A stretch of 64,000 nucleotides of DNA from Algoriphagus sp. NG3 (GCF_034119865.1 NZ_CP139421.1:62001-126000); one strand, 5' to 3'. Positions 1 through 9,705 are shown, numbered from the stretch's first letter. Notes: generated by a model from the sequence alone, not told the origin. Made by a program: numbers and translations.

Positions 1-1131
1 ATTGTACCAAATGAACCTCCATTTGGTGATCCGACTAATCCTTCTGAAGTCATACCTATCCGTTTAGGGTTGGCATATTCCAGCAATTTAGGAGTGACGG
101 TCACCCAGATGATTTTTGACGGGTCTTTCTTTATCGGATTGAGAGCAGCCAAGACTTACAAATCCCTCACGGAGTATGACCGCATCAAGGTGGAAAACGA
201 TGTGATCGAAAATGTGAAAAAGGCGTATTTCGGCGTATTGGTGAACGCAGAGCGAATCAAACTCTCGGAATCAAACCTGGCTAGGATAGATTCTCTGCTG
301 GAAGAGACCACGGCGATGTATGAGGCTGGATTCTCCGAGAAAATCGACGTATCCCGGATCAAGGTGCAGCGTAACAACACCTTCTCCCAGTATGAACGCA
401 GTAAAACTGCCTATGAGATTTCCAAGCAGCTTCTCAAAATACAGATGGGTCTGCCAGAATCCTATGATATTGTCATCACCGAAACACTACGTGAACTGAA
501 TCCTGAGCAGGAATTGAACGAATTGCTTAACCTAGAAGGAATGCATAGAGTGGAAAAGGATCAGTTAAACACAAATATTGAGTTGACCGGTTTGGATCTC
601 AGAAACAACACAGCCCAGTATATGCCTACCTTGAATTTCAGTGGGAATTTCACGAGGACAGGCGGTAGTGATGCATTTGGGACTATTTTTAATGAGGCTA
701 ATTGGTTTAGCTCATCTATGTTGGGAGTTACCTTGAATATTCCGATTTTTGACGGTTTTTCTAAAAGTGCCAGAATCCAACGAAACAGAATACAACTGAG
801 GCAGCTGGAAAACCAAAAGTTCTTTTTGGACCAAAACATAGAGTTGGAGGTTTTCCAAGCCAAGCAAAATCTTGCCAATGACATCAAGGTGCTGAAGGTG
901 CAGAGAGAAAGTATGGAGCTGGCCCAAGAAGTATATGACATGTCCAAGATCAAATATAATGAAGGTGTAGGGTCAAACTTCGAAGTAGTGGAAGCGGATT
1001 CTGACCTGATCGAAGCAGAAATAAATTACCTGAGTGCCTTATACGATGGGTTGATCTCCAAAGTAGATCTGGAGAAAGCCCTGGGTATAATTCACGAAGG
1101 CTTGGACAAACCAGCTATTCCTACTAGATAA
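1..1131 (+). CDS. TolC-family outer-membrane efflux channel (5' end missing)
   Basis: The reading frame is open from the first base of the window, so the N-terminus, including the signal peptide, lies outside; a TTG at 70 is only an internal codon. The visible 376 codons show the TolC/OEP pattern: long amphipathic helices (about 40-130 and 270-350) flanking short beta segments, with a conserved SMLGVTLNIPIFDGF strand region. TolC proteins form the outer-membrane exit duct of tripartite efflux pumps. The stop lies 26 bp before a periplasmic adaptor gene, which is followed by an RND permease, so the three form one export operon. The substrate cannot be deduced; the permease type suggests hydrophobic or drug-like compounds. 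Confidence 0.9.
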   Translation: MVPNEPPFGDPTNPSEVIPIRLGLAYSSNLGVTVTQMIFDGSFFIGLRAAKTYKSLTEYDRIKVENDVIENVKKAYFGVLVNAERIKLSESNLARIDSLLEETTAMYEAGFSEKIDVSRIKVQRNNTFSQYERSKTAYEISKQLLKIQMGLPESYDIVITETLRELNPEQELNELLNLEGMHRVEKDQLNTNIELTGLDLRNNTAQYMPTLNFSGNFTRTGGSDAFGTIFNEANWFSSSMLGVTLNIPIFDGFSKSARIQRNRIQLRQLENQKFFLDQNIELEVFQAKQNLANDIKVLKVQRESMELAQEVYDMSKIKYNEGVGSNFEVVEADSDLIEAEINYLSALYDGLISKVDLEKALGIIHEGLDKPAIPTR

Positions 1132-1157
1132 TTTTAATAACTACTGATAAAAAACAT

Positions 1158-2291
1158 ATGAAGTTCGCTTATAAATTTTTCCCCCTACTCGTCCTGACTT
1201 TAGCAGCAGTTTCTTGTGCTACTGAAGAAGGAGTGGATGCCAAAAAAGCTGAATTGGACAAGCTTAAAGCTGAGGCTCACGAAATTAGTACAAAAATAAC
1301 TGAGCTTGAGACAGAGCTGGTTCAGCTAGATCCGGAGTTTGCGAAGCAAAACCAAAAATCCCTGCTTGTCACCACGGTGCAGGCCAAAAAAGGGCAGTTT
1401 GACCACTATGTAGAAGTGACAGGATCTGTGTTGTCCAAGAAGAATGTCATCATCAGTTCTGAGACTGCCGGAAGAATCCTGGAGATACCTGCAAGTGAAG
1501 GGCAGCAGGTCGCTAAGGGCGCCATATTGGCCAGAATAGATGCTGAAAGCATTCAAAACAGTATAGATGAGCTCCAGAATTCACTGGATCTAGCTACTAC
1601 CTTATTTGAGAAACAAGAGCGTCTGTGGAATCAGCAGATCGGTACAGAGGTACAGTATCTGGAAGCCAAAAACAGAAAGGAAGGACTCGAAAGAAATCTG
1701 GCATCTGCCCGAACTAATCTGGATAAGACAGTAGTGAGAGCGCCGTTTTCAGGCACTATAGAATCTGTGGAGGTGAGATTGGGGGAATTGGTACAGCCGG
1801 GTATGTCTATGTTCCAGTTTGTGGGAGAAAGTGATCTGTTCATCGAAGCGGATATCTCGGAAAGCTACGTAGGGGTATTGGGTAAAGGAGATTCTGTAAA
1901 CGTGAACTTCCCTTCTATCAATAAGGACTTGGCAACAAAAGTGTCCTCAGTGGGAGCGATCATAAATCCCGACAATAGGACTTTTAAAGTAGAGGTGTTT
2001 TTGCCGACTCTTCCTATGGTCAAGCCTAATATGATTTCGGTATTGAAGATCAAGGATTATGAAAACCCGGAAGCCATAGTAATACCAAGTCATCTGATAT
2101 TGAGTGACAACAGAGGTGATTATGTGTTTACGGTGGTAGATGGCAAGGCCAAAAAAACATACGTGACCAGAGGGAAGACCTTTTCCAGGGAAACAGAGAT
2201 TGTATCAGGACTTTCCGGTACAGAAACTTTGGTGGACAAGGGATTCCGTGAAGTCGGGGATAATTTCAAGGTGAATATAGCTCAGCAGTAA
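1158..2291 (+). CDS. RND efflux periplasmic adaptor lipoprotein (HlyD/MFP family)
   Basis: This is a 377-residue membrane fusion protein linking the inner-membrane RND pump to TolC. A lipoprotein signal ends in the lipobox AVSC with the lipidated Cys at residue 20. A charged coiled-coil stretch follows (about 27-58), unusual at this position in adaptors. Then come the barrel and biotinyl-lipoyl halves (around residues 85-115 and 190-215) separated by a helical hairpin, and a C-terminal beta-barrel and membrane-proximal region. It lies between the TolC gene and the permease, with only 4 bp to the permease start, so translation is probably coupled. The family assignment is secure; the specific substrate is unknown. 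Confidence 0.93.
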   Translation: MKFAYKFFPLLVLTLAAVSCATEEGVDAKKAELDKLKAEAHEISTKITELETELVQLDPEFAKQNQKSLLVTTVQAKKGQFDHYVEVTGSVLSKKNVIISSETAGRILEIPASEGQQVAKGAILARIDAESIQNSIDELQNSLDLATTLFEKQERLWNQQIGTEVQYLEAKNRKEGLERNLASARTNLDKTVVRAPFSGTIESVEVRLGELVQPGMSMFQFVGESDLFIEADISESYVGVLGKGDSVNVNFPSINKDLATKVSSVGAIINPDNRTFKVEVFLPTLPMVKPNMISVLKIKDYENPEAIVIPSHLILSDNRGDYVFTVVDGKAKKTYVTRGKTFSRETEIVSGLSGTETLVDKGFREVGDNFKVNIAQQ

Positions 2292-2295
2292 CACA

Positions 2296-5200
2296 ATGTC
2301 AGATATTCAAAAGCAACAAAAAACGAGAGAATTTGGGCTGTCCAGTCTATCCGTGGACAACTCCACTTCTGTAGTAATACTTACCCTGATCATTACTGTG
2401 CTCGGGCTGAGTGCTTACCGTAATATGCCCAAGGAGAGTTTTCCGGAGATAGTCATACCTACTGTCTATGTGGGCACTCCTTATCCCGGTAATTCACCAG
2501 TGGATATGGAAAACCTGATCACCCGTCCTATAGAGAAGGAACTCAAGTCTATCAATGATGTGAAGAATATCACGTCAACTTCAGTTCAGGATTTTTCATC
2601 CATAGTAGTGGAGTTCAATCCCGGAGTAGAAATTTCCAAGGCAATCCAGGACGTAAAGGATGCTGTGGATAAATCCAAAAGTGAACTGCCAACAGATCTG
2701 GATCAGGATCCGAATGTGCTGGAGGTGAATACTTCGGATTTCCCTATTATGAACGTCAACATTTCGGGAGATTATTCTGAGGCAGAGCTGAAAAAATTTG
2801 GAGAATACCTAGAGGATGAGATAGAGAAACTTTCCGAGATTTCTAAAGCAGATCTGGCGGGAACTGTAGAGCGGGAAATCCAGATCAACGCAGATCCATA
2901 TAAGATGGAGTCCACGGGTGTGACCTTCAACGATATCGCACAGGCAGTTCAGACAGAAAATGTAACTGTGTCAGGAGGAAATATCAGATCAGGAGAGTTC
3001 CAGCGTACCCTTAGGGTGGATGGGGAATTTACCGACCCCATGGATTTGCTCGGGATCATAGTCAAAACAGACAATCAAAAGATAGTTTATTTGAGGGATG
3101 TGGCCGAGGTGAAAGACACCTATAAAGAAAGAACCAGCTACGCCCGCAGTAAAAACCTTCCGGTGGTTACGATCAATGTGGTGAAGAGGAGTGGGGAAAA
3201 CCTGCTTAATGCCGCAGATAAAATCAAGGAAATAATAGACAAAACGAAGGCTAACCGCTTTCCTCCTGATCTTGAGATTAGCATTACCAATGATCAGTCC
3301 AAGGCGACTAGACTGCAGGTAAGTGATCTGGAAAACTCCATCATTTTTGGGGTGATCCTGGTCGTATTGGTTTTGATGTTCTTTTTGGGTTTTAGAAATG
3401 CGCTTTTCGTAGGGATAGCAATTCCGCTTTCCATGTTTATTTCCTTCCTGATTTTGAATGCCTTTGGGATTACCCTTAACCTGATGGTTCTGTTTTCACT
3501 TATACTCGCTCTGGGTATGCTGGTGGATAATGGAATTGTGGTGGTGGAAAATATATACCGCTTGATGTCTGAAGGTAAAAATCCGATTCAGGCTGCTAAG
3601 GAAGGAGTGGGAGAAGTGGCTTGGCCTATCATCACTTCGACGGCCACCACACTTGCGGCATTCCTCCCACTTGCATTCTGGAAAGATATAGTAGGGGAGT
3701 TTATGAAATTCCTTCCTATTACGCTGATCATCGTACTGTCTTCCTCTCTTTTCGTTGCGTTAGTGATCAATCCCGTACTGACTGCCATGTTTATGAAAGT
3801 GGCGGATATGTCCAAAAATAAGCCAAAACAGAAATCGATAATTTTGGCCGGGGGCTTTCTGGTGTTGTCCGCGATATTTTATCTTGTAGGGGCGACAGGT
3901 TTCGGCACGTTGATGCTCGTGGGCTGTTTACTTACGATCTTTAACGTCTTTGTTTTAAGAAAAGCCATTCGGTGGTTTCAGATGGTGTTTTTGGTGAAAC
4001 TTGAGAATAGCTATGAATCGTTGCTCAAGTTAGCCCTTTCAAAGAGGAACCCTTATCTCTTCTTTGGGGGTACTTTTATGCTTTTGGTTTTTTCCTTGGT
4101 TTTGTTGGGGATAAGAGCTCCCAAAGTGTTGTTCTTTCCGGATAATCAGCCTCAATTGGTCAATGTATTTATCGAGTTTCCGATAGGGACGGATATAGAA
4201 GCCACCAATGAGTTTGTGGATGGCATGGAAGATGAGCTGATGGTGGCATTGGATGATTATAAGGATATTCTGGAATCTGTGATTACCCAGGTGGGGGAAG
4301 GAACGGGCGACCCAATGGAAGGCCCAAGTAATCAGCCTACTCCGCACAAGGCCAAAATAACCATAGGTTTTGTGGACTATATTGATAGACAGGGTATCAA
4401 TACCAATGGTGCCATGGAAGAAATCCGCCAATTGGTGGATAAATATCCCGGTGTACTGATTACTGTAGATAAACAATCTAACGGGCCGCCTACAGGTAGA
4501 GCTGTCAATCTGGAGTTTGTAGGAGAAGACTATGAGCAATTGATAGCTTTTGTCAATAGAACCAGGGAATATTTGGTGAACCAAAATATAGCAGGAATAG
4601 AAGAGTTGAAATCCGATCTGTCGCTCGGTAATCCAGAGGTGATTTTGGATATTGACCGTGAGAAGGCAAGAAGATTTGGATTATCCACCTCTGAGATAGC
4701 TACTGATTTAAGGACGGCATTGTTTGGATTGGAAGTGTCCAAATATAAAGAGGGAGAGGATGATTATCCTATACAGCTGAGACTTCAGGAAAGTTATAGA
4801 TATGATATCAATACGCTGGTAAACAAAAAGATCGGCTTTAGGGACAAATTTGGGACTAAACGGGAAGTGCCCATTTCTGCAGTAGCAGATATTAAATATG
4901 GCTCTACTTACGGTTCTGTCAAAAGAAAGGATCTTGAGAAAGCGATCACGGTATATTCCAACGTTCTTGATGGCTATAATCCTACGGAAGTGAACGCACA
5001 AATCCAACAATCGCTGCAATCCTGGGAGGTACCTGACGGGATCTCTGTTAAATATACCGGGGAGCAGGAAGAGCAGCAGAAATCCATGGAATTCCTCGTC
5101 GGGGCATTGGGTATAGCTGTTTCATTGATATTCCTGATCATTGTAGCGCAATTTAATTCCGTGACTACCCCCTTCATCATTATGGCATCTGTGATTCTGA

Positions 5201-5700
5201 GTACTATTGGGGTATTCTTGGGTCTGGTGATTTTCAATATGGACTTTGTCGTGATCATGACAGGGATCGGGATTATATCACTTGCCGGAGTTGTTGTAAA
5301 CAATGCGATTGTATTGATTGATTATACCAATCTTGTCAGGGCAAGAAAGAGAGATGAACTGGGCTTAGGGCCAAAGGAAAGGCTGGAGTATCCAATATTA
5401 GTTTCAAGTATAGTAGAGTCAGGAAAGACCAGGCTACGACCTGTACTGCTGACGGCTATCACCACTGTACTGGGGCTGATCCCCTTGGCGATAGGTATGA
5501 ATATAAACTTTGGGACATTGTTGAGCTCTTTTGATCCGCAGTTTTATGTGGGTGGGGACAATGCTGCTTTCTGGGGGCCGATGGCCTGGACAGTAATATT
5601 TGGGTTAACCTTTGCGACCTTCCTTACGTTAGTCATCGTACCAGTCATGTATTTGTTGGCAGATAAGCTCTCGATGAGAATCAGCAAACTTAAATCTTGA
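2296..5700 (+). CDS. RND efflux permease (HAE1/AcrB-like)
   Basis: This is a 1134-residue inner-membrane proton-driven pump, somewhat longer than AcrB (about 1050). It has the duplicated RND layout: TM1 near residues 25-43, a large periplasmic loop, a TM2-TM6 bundle at about 345-505, a second periplasmic loop and a C-terminal TM bundle. The TM4 motif reads LVDNGIVVVEN, giving Asp411-Asn412 where AcrB has two aspartates, so the proton relay uses a single acidic residue here. An extra hydrophobic segment between the halves (about 515-560) adds length. It is the last gene of the operon and is followed by a clear terminator. Confidence 0.95.
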   Translation: MSDIQKQQKTREFGLSSLSVDNSTSVVILTLIITVLGLSAYRNMPKESFPEIVIPTVYVGTPYPGNSPVDMENLITRPIEKELKSINDVKNITSTSVQDFSSIVVEFNPGVEISKAIQDVKDAVDKSKSELPTDLDQDPNVLEVNTSDFPIMNVNISGDYSEAELKKFGEYLEDEIEKLSEISKADLAGTVEREIQINADPYKMESTGVTFNDIAQAVQTENVTVSGGNIRSGEFQRTLRVDGEFTDPMDLLGIIVKTDNQKIVYLRDVAEVKDTYKERTSYARSKNLPVVTINVVKRSGENLLNAADKIKEIIDKTKANRFPPDLEISITNDQSKATRLQVSDLENSIIFGVILVVLVLMFFLGFRNALFVGIAIPLSMFISFLILNAFGITLNLMVLFSLILALGMLVDNGIVVVENIYRLMSEGKNPIQAAKEGVGEVAWPIITSTATTLAAFLPLAFWKDIVGEFMKFLPITLIIVLSSSLFVALVINPVLTAMFMKVADMSKNKPKQKSIILAGGFLVLSAIFYLVGATGFGTLMLVGCLLTIFNVFVLRKAIRWFQMVFLVKLENSYESLLKLALSKRNPYLFFGGTFMLLVFSLVLLGIRAPKVLFFPDNQPQLVNVFIEFPIGTDIEATNEFVDGMEDELMVALDDYKDILESVITQVGEGTGDPMEGPSNQPTPHKAKITIGFVDYIDRQGINTNGAMEEIRQLVDKYPGVLITVDKQSNGPPTGRAVNLEFVGEDYEQLIAFVNRTREYLVNQNIAGIEELKSDLSLGNPEVILDIDREKARRFGLSTSEIATDLRTALFGLEVSKYKEGEDDYPIQLRLQESYRYDINTLVNKKIGFRDKFGTKREVPISAVADIKYGSTYGSVKRKDLEKAITVYSNVLDGYNPTEVNAQIQQSLQSWEVPDGISVKYTGEQEEQQKSMEFLVGALGIAVSLIFLIIVAQFNSVTTPFIIMASVILSTIGVFLGLVIFNMDFVVIMTGIGIISLAGVVVNNAIVLIDYTNLVRARKRDELGLGPKERLEYPILVSSIVESGKTRLRPVLLTAITTVLGLIPLAIGMNINFGTLLSSFDPQFYVGGDNAAFWGPMAWTVIFGLTFATFLTLVIVPVMYLLADKLSMRISKLKS

Positions 5701-5729
5701 TTGGATTAAGGTTGGTGGTTTTTTTTGAT

Positions 5730-5765
5730 AAAACCTCCGAGGCAATGTCTCGGAGGTTTTTTTGT
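5730..5765 (+). terminator. Rho-independent terminator of the efflux operon
   Basis: A perfect inverted repeat, AAAACCTCCGAG / CTCGGAGGTTTT, flanks a 7-nt loop and runs into a T tract at 5757-5763. It lies 30 bp after the RND permease stop and before the UpxY-like gene, separating the two transcription units. Confidence 0.9.
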
Positions 5766-5839
5766 GTTTTGGGGGACAAAAGTATTCCCTTTCCAGCATG
5801 GAATTTGTATGTTCGCCTCCCAAATAGTGGAATAAAGAG

Positions 5840-6340
5840 ATGGAAGAATCAAAGTGGTATGTAATGTACACCGCCTCAAGATCTGAAAAGAAAGTGGCAG
5901 ATCGCCTAGTCGAAAAAGGGTTGGAAGTGTACTTGCCTATGATAGAGGAGTTGAGACAGTGGTCTGACAGGAAAAAGAAAGTAAAACGCGCGATGTTCAA
6001 CGGGTATGTTTTTGTGAAGACAAAACGTAACCAGCTTTGGGAATGTCTGCAGGTGCCGGGAGCGGTGAAATTTGTGCATTTTTCCGGGCAGCATGCCACA
6101 GTCCGTGAAGAGGATCTGGAGATCATCAAGAGGATAGTTGATACCGGAGTAAGCGTGGAGTCCGATGGCTCTACCATAGATCCTGGACAGAAAGTAAAAG
6201 TAATCGGAGGTCCCCTTCAGCACATGACGGGTGAGGTGATAGAGAAGGGGAATCAGGATTATTTCCTGATCAGAATCCCCGGAATCTACCAGAATTTGCT
6301 TATAAGCGTTCCAAGAAAATTCCTGGAAGTTAGCAATTAA
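5840..6340 (+). CDS. UpxY-type transcription antiterminator (NusG/RfaH paralogue)
   Basis: The 166-residue protein begins WYVMYTASRSEKKVADRL, the signature of the NusG N-terminal (NGN) domain that binds RNA polymerase. It ends in a KOW-like segment, GQKVKVIGGPLQHMTGEV (about 116-133). It is shorter than housekeeping NusG and matches the UpxY/RfaH-like specialised paralogues that Bacteroidota use to let polymerase read through long polysaccharide operons. Those genes normally open a polysaccharide cluster; here the next gene downstream is convergent and encodes an outer-membrane protein, so the target operon is not adjacent. A near-consensus -7 element (TATGTTCG, 5808-5815) precedes the gene. 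The role in antitermination is inferred from the family. Confidence 0.85.
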   Translation: MEESKWYVMYTASRSEKKVADRLVEKGLEVYLPMIEELRQWSDRKKKVKRAMFNGYVFVKTKRNQLWECLQVPGAVKFVHFSGQHATVREEDLEIIKRIVDTGVSVESDGSTIDPGQKVKVIGGPLQHMTGEVIEKGNQDYFLIRIPGIYQNLLISVPRKFLEVSN

Positions 6341-6422
6341 CCACTTGTGCCAAGTTAGCCCAAGGTATAATGACTAAGTTTATGATCGCCTAGATGGAGA
6401 TTATGAACGGCTCAGAGAAGCC

Positions 6423-7127
6423 TTAATCGTTCAAATTGGCGAAAAAGTATCTTCTAAAGACAACTTGTACTTGAACAAGGTGGTCTCCAAATTTATTGAA
6501 ACCTGCATTCCCGTCAAGGTTATCGGTAAACGTAGCTAGCATGGTGCCTTCCATTGCTATATCAGAGAATGGGCCGAGTGTGTAGCTGAGTCCTGCCCGG
6601 ATAGGCACATAGCCCGTAGTGATTTTTTCACGCGTTGGTACTTCATCTTCACTGAAGGATTTGGTTTGGTCGGTGGCGGAGTGCATCACTCCCAGCCCTA
6701 ATCCGCCGTAAAGATTGAACATACTTCTATTCATGTGGTTTCCAAAAGGAATGATGTACATGCTTGGCATCACATCAAAATAGTAGGCTGTTCCAACAGC
6801 GGTAAATGAGGCATAGTTGTTGGTCCACATATCCGTGACTCCGGTGACAGGGTTTCCTCCACTGGAAATCCACTGCACTCCACCCGTGGCACGAAGTTCA
6901 AATCGATCAGTAATTCTTTTAGTCAAAGAAGCAGAAACAGAAGGCTTTACTTCAAAATTTAAAGATCTGTATTGTCCACCGTTATCAAGGTACGCAAAGG
7001 ATGGCCCTACACCTATGCTAAAGATATTGTTTCTTGGCTGTTTCTCTTTATAAAAGTTCTGAGCAGACAATTCCATGCTGGCTAGAATAAAGAAAACTGC
7101 TATAGTGAGCTTGGAGATTTTTGACAT
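6423..7127 (-). CDS. Outer-membrane beta-barrel protein of unknown function
   Basis: The 234-residue protein starts with a signal peptide ending ELSAQ (about residues 1-22). Alternating short amphipathic strands with aromatic girdles follow (NIFSIGVGPSFAYL, NLYGGLGLGVMHS, VPIRAGLSYTLG), ending in a strand with terminal aromatic residues (VQVVFRRYFF). This is typical of small OmpA/OmpW-sized barrels in Bacteroidota. It is transcribed alone, convergent with the UpxY-like gene. No specific ligand or enzymatic role can be read from the sequence. Confidence 0.7.
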   Translation of the reverse strand: MSKISKLTIAVFFILASMELSAQNFYKEKQPRNNIFSIGVGPSFAYLDNGGQYRSLNFEVKPSVSASLTKRITDRFELRATGGVQWISSGGNPVTGVTDMWTNNYASFTAVGTAYYFDVMPSMYIIPFGNHMNRSMFNLYGGLGLGVMHSATDQTKSFSEDEVPTREKITTGYVPIRAGLSYTLGPFSDIAMEGTMLATFTDNLDGNAGFNKFGDHLVQVQVVFRRYFFANLND

Positions 7128-7265
7128 AACATTGAGATCCTATATAAAGAAATTGACCTTCAGGTAGGATGTTTTTTCAAATTTGACAACAAATATGCCA
7201 ATGGGCCGGATTAAATTATATTTATAACGGAAGAATGTATGAATTGCCCACTTCTAGCTGTAAGA

Positions 7266-7454
7266 TCAGGCTCCTTCGAAAGCTTTTTTAATATCTTCTT
7301 CGGTGGTTTTTAACTTCCCTCTACAGGCCTTCACCAGCTCAGCGGCCTCTTTTACAAGGTCAGATAGCTCATCCACACTTTTCTTTCCTTCCTCTAATTC
7401 AGTCAAAATAACTTCCAGTCGGCTCATTGCCTCATTATATTTCAATCCGTTCAT
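7266..7454 (-). CDS. xseB: Exodeoxyribonuclease VII small subunit
   Basis: The 62-residue helical protein has the XseB signature: YNEAMSRLEVILTELEEG at residues 5-22 followed by an amphipathic second helix. XseB subunits coat the XseA helical domain to form the enzyme that degrades single-stranded DNA to oligonucleotides in repair. Its start overlaps the end of xseA by 4 bp, so the two subunits are translationally coupled. It is the last gene of the leftward ligA-dapA-xseA-xseB group. Confidence 0.92.
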   Translation of the reverse strand: MNGLKYNEAMSRLEVILTELEEGKKSVDELSDLVKEAAELVKACRGKLKTTEEDIKKAFEGA

Positions 7455-8761
7455 TTTTCCTCAATTTGTGTAATAGTGCTGCTGATTTTTGCTGTAGTGG
7501 TATGGGTAAGTAACTGATCTCCTGTCTTAACCTCGGTAAGATGTATCGGTTTTCCCTTTACTTCAGTTCGGGTGTAACCTCTGGCCAAAATAGCTTTGGG
7601 ATCCAACTGACGTAGCAGTGTTTCTTTGGACTCCAGTTTTTGTTTTTGTTGCTGAAAATAGGCGTCCAGTCCCCGCTTCAAATCTTTTTCAAAGGTTACC
7701 AAGCTATTTTCCTGAACAGTCAGAATGTTTTTGGCAGACATCCGGATTCTATTGACCGAAGAATGCAATTTCTCGGCTTCCAGTTTTAGCTTACTTTCCG
7801 CAAAGGCACTGACCTGATGTGCGAGGTGTTGGACTTTAGCCTGTTCCTCATTGATTTTTTGTCGGGTAGCCCGGTCTAATCTTAATAAAACCAGCCCTAG
7901 GTTTTCTTCAAACTCCCTAAATCCTGAGAGAAGGAATTCTGCCACTGCAGTGGGGGTCTTTAGTTTGGTATGTGCTACCAAATCAGCTATTGACTCGTCT
8001 CTTTCATGGCCAATACCTGTAAATATAGGCAAGGGGAAGTTAGCTATATGGGCAGAGAGCTGGTAATCATCAAAGCAATCCAAATCCAGTTGTGCGCCAC
8101 CTCCACGTATAATCACTACGGCTTCTATTCCCAGTTGATCTTTGGTTGCTTCTACTTGGCTCAGACTTTTGAGTAGAGAGGTTGCCGCATCGTTTCCCTG
8201 CATCATGGTGGGGAATAACTTATGGTAAACCTGATAACCGAAAGCGTTATTCTCAAGTTGATTGATGAAATCACCATAGCCGGCAGCGGTAGGGCTACTG
8301 ATAACGGCGATTTTCTGGATCACAGCGGGAAGTAAATGCCTTGCGTTTAGCCTTAGTAGCCCCTCCCTGCTCAGTCGGTCAATAGTTTCCTGGCGAACCC
8401 TAGCCCTTTCTCCCAAGGAAAAAGAAGGGTCTATATCCTTTATATTGACGCTGAGTCCATATACCGCATGGAAATTCACGGTTACCTGCGCCAGGATTTT
8501 CATCCCGTTTTTTATACTGGTTCCGGTAGTGGATTCAAATTTGGATGCAATAGATCTATAGGCGAAAGACCAGAGATTGGCTTTGATTTTTGCCTGAACT
8601 GTATTGCCCTCTTTTTCTACCAATTCAAAGTAAGCATGTCCCTGAGGTGCTTTCCTGAAATCAGCAATTTCTCCTATCACCCAGATCACCGGATCCAATT
8701 CCGTTTCCAAGGCTTGTTGGATCAGCCTGTTAAGTTCGGATATGGATCTGGTGTTTTTCAT
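7451..8761 (-). CDS. xseA: Exodeoxyribonuclease VII large subunit
   Basis: The 436-residue protein is of normal family length. The N-terminal OB-fold (about 1-110; SISELNRLIQQALE, VIGEIADFR) binds single-stranded DNA. The central catalytic domain contains AVISSPTAAGYGDF and a VVIIRGGGAQLDLDCFDD motif. A long coiled-coil region (about 270-390) receives XseB. The end carries the typical RGYTRTEVKGKPI. It overlaps dapA upstream and xseB downstream by 4 bp each. The enzyme processively degrades single-stranded DNA in both directions. Confidence 0.96.
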   Translation of the reverse strand: MKNTRSISELNRLIQQALETELDPVIWVIGEIADFRKAPQGHAYFELVEKEGNTVQAKIKANLWSFAYRSIASKFESTTGTSIKNGMKILAQVTVNFHAVYGLSVNIKDIDPSFSLGERARVRQETIDRLSREGLLRLNARHLLPAVIQKIAVISSPTAAGYGDFINQLENNAFGYQVYHKLFPTMMQGNDAATSLLKSLSQVEATKDQLGIEAVVIIRGGGAQLDLDCFDDYQLSAHIANFPLPIFTGIGHERDESIADLVAHTKLKTPTAVAEFLLSGFREFEENLGLVLLRLDRATRQKINEEQAKVQHLAHQVSAFAESKLKLEAEKLHSSVNRIRMSAKNILTVQENSLVTFEKDLKRGLDAYFQQQKQKLESKETLLRQLDPKAILARGYTRTEVKGKPIHLTEVKTGDQLLTHTTTAKISSTITQIEEK

Positions 8762-9621
8762 TTCAATTTTTGGTATGCGGCTTTGATCTTTTGGTTTAGC
8801 TCAAGGCTCGCACGCAGCATGGGGAGTCTTACCTGATCTTCACATATACCCATGTGACGGAGTAAGTTTTTGATCCCTACAGGATTGCTTTCTTCGTACA
8901 TAAGACCGTTGAGGGGCAAGAGTGAGAATGCCGCTTTCATGGATTCCTCTTCTGTGCCATGGCATAGTGCCTTGAATGTGGCAGGTATAGCGTTGGCCAT
9001 TACAGATATAATCCCTGATCCGCCTATGCTGTATAGTGCTTTGGTCATCAGATCATCACCAGACACTAAGAGGAAATCCCTCGGCATTTTTGCTGCAATT
9101 TGCATGCACTGCTCCAGGTTGCCACTTGCCTCTTTCATCCCGACTATATTAGAATGTTCCGCTAGGGTCAGGGTGGTTTCGGCAGTCATATTGGACATGG
9201 TTCTTCCTGGGATATTATATAATATCACCGGCACCGGGCATGCATCTGCAATAGCTTTATAATGGGATATGATCCCGGCTTGGCTTGGTTTGTTGTAGTA
9301 GGGACTGACTGACAGAATAGCTGTGATGCCTGTAAAGTCAGTAGAGGAAATATCATTCAGCACAGCCATGGTATTGTTGCCTCCCATGCCATAGACTACC
9401 GGTATGCGGTCGTTATTGTAATCCAAAACGGCATTTAGCACCTGCTTTTTTTCCGCAGAGGTAAGAGTGACCGTCTCCCCGGTGGTGCCCAGTACCACAA
9501 GATAGTCCACTCCGCCGTCGATCACATGATTGACCAGTCTTTTTAGACCTTCGAAATCAATCGAGTAATCATCGTGAAATGGGGTGACAAGGGCGACACC
9601 GGTTCCTTTTAGTATATTCAT
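8758..9621 (-). CDS. dapA: 4-hydroxy-tetrahydrodipicolinate synthase
   Basis: The 287-residue TIM-barrel enzyme condenses pyruvate with aspartate semialdehyde, the first committed step to diaminopimelate and lysine. The substrate motif GTTGE is at 45-49, the catalytic tyrosine in ILYNIPGR is Tyr135, and the Schiff-base lysine in GMKEASGN is Lys163. Length and motifs match cytosolic DapA. Its stop overlaps the xseA start by 4 bp. The link between cell-wall/lysine synthesis and exonuclease VII appears to be only shared transcription. Confidence 0.95.
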   Translation of the reverse strand: MNILKGTGVALVTPFHDDYSIDFEGLKRLVNHVIDGGVDYLVVLGTTGETVTLTSAEKKQVLNAVLDYNNDRIPVVYGMGGNNTMAVLNDISSTDFTGITAILSVSPYYNKPSQAGIISHYKAIADACPVPVILYNIPGRTMSNMTAETTLTLAEHSNIVGMKEASGNLEQCMQIAAKMPRDFLLVSGDDLMTKALYSIGGSGIISVMANAIPATFKALCHGTEEESMKAAFSLLPLNGLMYEESNPVGIKNLLRHMGICEDQVRLPMLRASLELNQKIKAAYQKLK

Positions 9622-9705
9622 GGTTATAAGGTTTGGGAGGCTAAAGATAATGGGATGAGAGGAATTGGCATTCAGTTTTATAGAAAAAAGGGGGCATTAG
9701 TATTC

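Noticed and set aside
1..5700. Assigning the first RND operon to heavy-metal export
   Set aside because: The permease lacks the HME signature DFGxxxDGA seen in the fused pump and instead has the HAE1-like LVDNGIVVVEN, so it is treated as a drug/hydrophobe type.
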